A stretch of DNA of 64,000 bases. Origin: Streptomyces sp. NBC_00102. Its GTDB lineage: Bacteria > Actinomycetota > Actinomycetes > Streptomycetales > Streptomycetaceae. Position numbers and translations under genes: made by a program. Every line of letters starts with the position of its first letter. The stretch's first letter is position 1. A model generated the notes under the pieces. It worked only from the letters and a program-made list of their open reading frames with translations, searched no databases and was not told the DNA's origin. Below are positions 60,364-64,000 of this stretch, piece by piece. The stretch lies in NCBI RefSeq assembly GCF_026343115.1, contig NZ_JAPEMC010000001.1, positions 3,410,001 to 3,474,000 of the forward strand, in the 5' to 3' direction.

Positions 60364-61854
60364 GTGACGATGACCGACACAACGGTCCGTTTCCGCGAGT
60401 TCAAGATGCCCGACGTGGGCGAGGGACTCACCGAGGCAGAGATCCTCAAGTGGTTCGTCCAGCCCGGCGACACCGTCACCGACGGCCAGGTCGTCTGCGA
60501 GGTCGAGACCGCCAAGGCCGCCGTGGAGCTGCCGATCCCGTTCGACGGGGTGGTGCACGAGCTGCGCTTCCCCGAGGGCACCACGGTCGACGTGGGCGAG
60601 GTGATCATCTCGGTGGACGTGGCGCCCGGTTCGGCCGCCGACGTGCCCGTCCAGGCCGCTCCGGTCTCCGCACCGGCGGCGCCCGAGCCCGCCGCCGCCC
60701 CGGAGGAGGCGCCCAAGGGCCGCCAGTCCGTCCTGGTCGGTTACGGCGTCTCCGAGAGCTCCACCAAGCGCCGCCCCCGCAAGGGTGCTGAACAGCCCGC
60801 CGCTGCCGCGGTCCAGGCGGTCCAGGGCGAGCTGAACGGCCAGGGCGCCGGTGCCGCCCAGGCGGTGCCGAAGAGCCGTCCGCTCGCCAAGCCCCCGGTC
60901 CGCAAGCTCGCGAAGGACCTCGGCATCGACCTGGCCACGGTCACCCCGACCGGCCCGGACGGCGTCATCACCCGCGAGGACGTGCACGCCGCCGCCGCTC
61001 CGGCCCCCGCGCCCACCGTCCCGGCACCGGCGTCGGCGCGGGTCAACGGCACGGCCGCCGTCCAGGCCGCCGTGGCGGAGTCGCTCGACGAGAACGCGCC
61101 GTACGACACCGCTCCGGCGTCGGCGCCGCAGCCGGTGGCCCCGGTGCCGGGTGCGCGGGAGACCCGTATCCCGGTCAAGGGGGTACGGAAGGCCATCGCG
61201 CAGGCGATGGTCACCAGCGCCTTCACCGCGCCGCACGTCACCGAGTTCGTCACGGTCGACATCACCCGCACGATGAAGCTCGTCGCGGAGCTGAAGGAGG
61301 ACAAGGACCTCGCCGGGGTCCGGGTCAACCCGCTGCTCCTCATCGCGAAGGCCCTGCTCGTCGCGGTCAAGCGCAACCCGGGCATCAACGCCGCCTGGGA
61401 CGAGGCGAATCAGGAGATCGTCCAGAAGCACTACGTGAACCTGGGCATCGCCGCCGCCACCCCGCGCGGACTGATCGTGCCGAACATCAAGGACGCGCAG
61501 GAGAAGACGCTGCCCGAACTCGCGGGTGCGCTGGGCGAGTTGGTTGCCACCGCCCGCGAGGGCAAGACCTCCCCGGCGGCGATGGCGGGCGGCACGCTCA
61601 CCATCACCAACGTGGGTGTCTTCGGCGTCGACACCGGTACGCCCATCCTCAACCCGGGCGAGTCCGCGATCCTCGCGGTCGGCTCGATCAAGCTCCAGCC
61701 GTGGGTCCACAAGGGCAAGGTGAAGCCCCGTCAGGTCACCACTCTGGCACTGTCGTTCGACCACCGTCTGATCGACGGTGAACTGGGTTCGAGGTTCCTG
61801 GCGGACGTCGCCGCGATCCTGGAGCAGCCGAAGCGCCTGATTACCTGGGCCTGA
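60364..61854 (+). CDS. bkdC: Dihydrolipoamide acyltransferase E2 (second cluster)
   Basis: A 496-residue E2. Lipoyl domain (about 8-85) with the lipoylated Lys in VETAKAAVEL; Ala/Pro linker; E3-binding domain (about 178-215, KPPVRKLAKDLGIDL); second Ala/Pro linker; acyltransferase domain with SFDHRLIDGELGSRFL near 465. It is the structural core on which E1 and a separately encoded E3 assemble. The start may be GTG 60364 or ATG 60370; GGAGAGGGG precedes both. Confidence 0.95.
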   Translation: MTMTDTTVRFREFKMPDVGEGLTEAEILKWFVQPGDTVTDGQVVCEVETAKAAVELPIPFDGVVHELRFPEGTTVDVGEVIISVDVAPGSAADVPVQAAPVSAPAAPEPAAAPEEAPKGRQSVLVGYGVSESSTKRRPRKGAEQPAAAAVQAVQGELNGQGAGAAQAVPKSRPLAKPPVRKLAKDLGIDLATVTPTGPDGVITREDVHAAAAPAPAPTVPAPASARVNGTAAVQAAVAESLDENAPYDTAPASAPQPVAPVPGARETRIPVKGVRKAIAQAMVTSAFTAPHVTEFVTVDITRTMKLVAELKEDKDLAGVRVNPLLLIAKALLVAVKRNPGINAAWDEANQEIVQKHYVNLGIAAATPRGLIVPNIKDAQEKTLPELAGALGELVATAREGKTSPAAMAGGTLTITNVGVFGVDTGTPILNPGESAILAVGSIKLQPWVHKGKVKPRQVTTLALSFDHRLIDGELGSRFLADVAAILEQPKRLITWA

Positions 61855-61875
61855 CGGCCGGTACGTGTACGAGGG

Positions 61876-61907
61876 GTGGGCCCGCGCGCGGCAGTGTGCG
61901 GGCCCAC
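61876..61907. terminator. Bidirectional terminator after the second bkd operon
   Basis: GTGGGCCCGC (61876-61885) pairs with GCGGGCCCAC (61898-61907) around a 12-base loop, between the convergent E2 and RsbW-like genes. Confidence 0.75.
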
Positions 61908-61955
61908 TCTCCGTTTCCGGGTGCGGGAGGCGGCGCGGCCCGGCGGTACGCCGAG

Positions 61956-62405
61956 CTATGGGAGGAAGACGGGCCCGGTCTTCCCTGCGAGGGACATCTC
62001 GGCGAACACCGTCTTGCCGACCGTGCGGCGCTCGATGCCCCACTTGTCGGCGAGGTTCGCCACGATCAGCAGCCCCCGCCCGAAACAGTCGGTGTCCACC
62101 GGCTTGCGGGTGTCCGGCAGCCGTTCCGCCCGCGCGTCGCTGACCTCGATCCGCAGGCTGGTCGCGGTGAGCAGGAGGCGTACCCGGAAGAGTCGGCCCC
62201 GCACCCCGCCGTGCAGCACCGCGTTGGTGGTCAACTCGCTGACCAGCAGCGCCACGTCGTCGGCCAGGTGGTCATGCCCCCACTCCGCGACGAGCCGCGC
62301 GGCCCGGCGCCGGCTGAGCCTGACGCTGGCGGCCGTGGGTGTGTAACTGAGCACGTCCTCACGGAGAACGGGTTCAGGGGCGGGGATTTCCTGGGCGGGC
62401 GTCAT
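61956..62405 (-). CDS. RsbW-like ATP-binding anti-sigma factor kinase
   Basis: A 149-residue HATPase-fold protein of the SpoIIAB/RsbW family, very numerous in Streptomyces. N-box region: DDVALLVSELTTNAVLHGG; G1 region: RIEVSDAR; G2 region: GRGLLIVANLADKWG. These proteins bind ATP, phosphorylate an anti-anti-sigma partner and may sequester a sigma factor. No antagonist or sigma gene is adjacent. It diverges from the XRE regulator, the usual partner arrangement with XRE-DUF397 loci. GGAGGT lies 9 bases before the ATG. Confidence 0.92.
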   Translation of the reverse strand: MTPAQEIPAPEPVLREDVLSYTPTAASVRLSRRRAARLVAEWGHDHLADDVALLVSELTTNAVLHGGVRGRLFRVRLLLTATSLRIEVSDARAERLPDTRKPVDTDCFGRGLLIVANLADKWGIERRTVGKTVFAEMSLAGKTGPVFLP

Positions 62406-62635
62406 GGACACGTACCTCCGTGGAAACGGGCGGTGGCGATGCCGCGCCGGCGACCGGGCCGGTATGTCTCCGGCGCAGGGCAGGACGGTGCACTTCCGCC
62501 GGTGGCCTCGCTGTGCGAGCGGTGGAGTACTGAAAGTAGCGACGGTCCCAGTCTGGGCACAAGTGAAACGGAGACAAGTGTCTCCAACGGGTGAAGGTGC
62601 TCGACGCACGCGCAGGCGGACGCGACACTGGCCCT

Positions 62636-63514
62636 GTGAATCGAGCAACCCAACTCGGGAATCGGACGTCGACCGTGCTGGGCCGAAGGCTCGGCAGTGA
62701 ACTGCTGCGCCTGCGGGACGCATCGGGGAAGACGCAGCAGCAAGCCGCGCAGACGATCAGTGCCACCAATTCGAAGATCGTGAAAATGGAGCGAGGTTGG
62801 GTCCCGATGCGGGACCCGGACATTCGTACGCTTTGCGAGTTCTACGGCACCGACGATCCGAAGCTCGTCGGCCGCCTGCTGGACCTGGCCGGCCTGGACC
62901 GGGAGCGTCGCAAGGCGAAGGGCTGGTGGAACCAGTATCCGGAGCTGAGGTCGCTGGTCGAGTACGTGGCGCTGGAGGACATCGCCACCGGTATCCGTAC
63001 GTGGCAGGGGGCGTTCGTCCCCGGGCTGCTCCAGACACCGGACTACGCACGAGCTCTCGCAGTGGGGAATGCCGAGTGGCGTGAACCGGAGGAGATCGAG
63101 CGATTCGTCGAAGCGAAGGTGGCGCGGCAGGCTCGTCTTGCGGATGACGAGCCGCTGGCGCTGTGGGCGGTCATCGGCGAAGGTGCCTTGCGGCAACTGG
63201 TCGGTGGGCGCGAGGTGATGCGTACGCAGCTTGCGCACCTTGCGGCAGCGTCCAGGGAGCCAAATGTCACGGTGCAGGTTGTCCCGTTTCTCGCGGGGTC
63301 CCATCCCGGGATGACCAGCGCTTTCAGCGTCGTCTCCTTCGCCGAGCCAGGAGCACTCGACGTGGTTTACATGGACACCACGTCGTCTACGCTGTGGTTG
63401 GAGAGCGAGACGGACGCTGCGCGTCACAACGTCACGTTCGGCCGCATTGCCAGAAGCGGACTCGCTCCCCGCGATTCCATCGCTCTGATAGAGCGTATTC
63501 GCAAGGAGTTGTAG
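62636..63514 (+). CDS. XRE-family regulator with DUF5753 domain (WhiJ-like)
   Basis: A 292-residue protein. The N-terminal XRE helix-turn-helix (about 12-70, LGSELLRLRDASGKTQQQAAQTISATNSKIVKMERGW) is followed by a DUF5753 domain (about 105-285) with QTPDYARAL, LWAVIGEGALRQ and VPFLAGSHPGM. Such regulators occur with small DUF397 proteins, as in WhiJ systems that hold back development. The DUF397 gene follows 2 bases later. The GTG at 62636 lacks a clear ribosome binding site; other starts are possible. Confidence 0.92.
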   Translation: MNRATQLGNRTSTVLGRRLGSELLRLRDASGKTQQQAAQTISATNSKIVKMERGWVPMRDPDIRTLCEFYGTDDPKLVGRLLDLAGLDRERRKAKGWWNQYPELRSLVEYVALEDIATGIRTWQGAFVPGLLQTPDYARALAVGNAEWREPEEIERFVEAKVARQARLADDEPLALWAVIGEGALRQLVGGREVMRTQLAHLAAASREPNVTVQVVPFLAGSHPGMTSAFSVVSFAEPGALDVVYMDTTSSTLWLESETDAARHNVTFGRIARSGLAPRDSIALIERIRKEL

Positions 63515-63516
63515 CT

Positions 63517-63705
63517 GTGCGCCACTTCGATTTCGTCAAGTCCAGCTACAGCAGTGGAGATGGCGAATGTGTCGAGGTGGCCCGCAATGTCCCGGGCGCC
63601 GTGGCGGTCCGTGACTCAAAGTTTCCCGATGGACCGGTAGTTGTCGTGACTTCCCGCGCGTGGGCTTCGTTCCAGGACGATGCTCGCTGTGCGGAGGTGA
63701 ACTGA
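63517..63705 (+). CDS. DUF397 small protein
   Basis: A 62-residue protein covering a single DUF397 domain (FVKSSYSSGDGECVEVARNVPGAVAVRDSKFPDGPVVVVTSRAWASF). DUF397 proteins act as antagonists or partners of the adjacent XRE-DUF5753 regulator in WhiJ-like and BldB-like systems. AAGGAG lies 9 bases before the GTG at 63517. Its stop overlaps the apparent start of a second, damaged DUF397 copy. Confidence 0.93.
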   Translation: MRHFDFVKSSYSSGDGECVEVARNVPGAVAVRDSKFPDGPVVVVTSRAWASFQDDARCAEVN

Positions 63706-63880
63706 CGTCGGAGACGTATCAGTTCAAGGTCTCGACGTACGCCGACGGGAACAACGGCCAGAGTGCGCCGAGGTCGCCCGCAACGCCCCCGGCTCCGTGG
63801 CCGTGCGCGATTCCAAGCGGCCCCACGGCCCCGTGCTTGTGTTGGCGACCACTGTCTGGGACGCCTGGGTGACCGCTCGC
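63702..63880 (+). pseudogene. Frameshifted second DUF397 copy
   Basis: The first part reads TSETYQFKVSTYADGNNGQ in one frame; from 63764 another frame gives CAEVARNAPGSVAVRDSKRPHGPVLVLATTVWDAWV, the rest of a DUF397 domain. One missing G around 63760 (CCAGAG for CCAGGAG) would explain the break. A GCGGAGG ribosome binding site (63691-63697) precedes a CTG at 63702 that overlaps the upstream stop. It may be a pseudogene or a sequencing error. The second frame stays open to the window end. Confidence 0.75.
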
Positions 63881-64000
63881 TCTGACGAGAGCGGGGCGAT
63901 CTCCGCAGGGGACAGTAGCCAGGGAGTGGGCGAGGGTGAAAGACGCGGTTCTGGGGTAAGGCCTCAATTGCCACGTGAGGGTTCCGCACTCAGATCTGCC

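Overview
The window is high-GC actinobacterial chromosome, almost certainly Streptomyces. The signs are strong third-position GC bias, frequent GTG/TTG starts, dense tail-to-head gene overlaps, DUF397/XRE and RsbW-like regulators, class E sortases, and three perfect copies of the Streptomyces parS core (GTTTCACGTGAAAC). The gene order from the cyclophilin through crgA, pknB and fhaA, on through the two branched-chain dehydrogenase clusters, matches the origin-proximal core of Streptomyces chromosomes. With the parS sites and several clusters of DnaA boxes, this places the window near oriC; the left end is probably nearer (inference from remembered synteny). No rRNA, transposon, prophage or CRISPR array is visible.

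Layout. 0-9 kb: a LuxR-type regulator, a secreted permuted GH3 glycosidase facing a ROK regulator, a membrane SpoIIE-type phosphatase, an unusual parS site with a heptamer array, and a DUF5324 protein. 9-24.5 kb: cyclophilin, rhomboid protease, DnaA-box cluster, crgA, DUF881 protein, a TrpG/PabA-like amidotransferase, two class E sortases, then the leftward pknB-pbpA-rodA-pstP-fhaB-fhaA cell-wall signalling and elongation operon, and tRNA-Leu(CAG). 24.6-29.8 kb: a second parS, a MarR/membrane-protein pair with clear operators, a DUF2252 protein, a J-domain-like protein and a rhodanese. 29.9-40 kb: the phenylacetate genes paaABCDE and paaN with their TetR regulator, interrupted by a DUF5819/HTTM membrane pair and a TrmH-like methyltransferase. 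39.6-46.7 kb: an Lrp regulator, the first E1alpha/E1beta/E2 oxo-acid dehydrogenase operon, molybdenum-cofactor genes and a third parS. 46.7-57 kb: a potassium channel facing an orphan RCK protein, a quinone oxidoreductase, a proteasome activator (Bpa), a secreted hypothetical protein, two divergent Ser/Thr kinases, an APH-fold kinase and a PNPOx-fold protein. 57-64 kb: an orphan response regulator facing the second oxo-acid dehydrogenase operon, an RsbW-like kinase, and an XRE-DUF397 pair followed by a frameshifted DUF397 copy.

How the genes work together. The pknB cluster couples Ser/Thr phosphorylation (PknB, PstP, FHA proteins) to septal and lateral wall synthesis (PbpA, RodA, CrgA). The paa genes carry a shared 14-bp palindrome, ACCGA-N4-TCGGT, upstream of paaA, between paaN and the TetR gene, and in near-identical form between the Lrp gene and the first bkd operon. 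This suggests one repressor may connect aromatic-acid and branched-chain acyl-CoA metabolism. The two bkd operons encode E1 and E2 but no E3, so dihydrolipoamide dehydrogenase must come from elsewhere.

The observations I would follow first are the parS site fused to seven heptamer half-sites (7875-7930), the palindrome shared by paa and bkd, the origin-proximal DnaA-box clusters, the orphan RCK protein beside the channel, and the DUF5819/HTTM pair.
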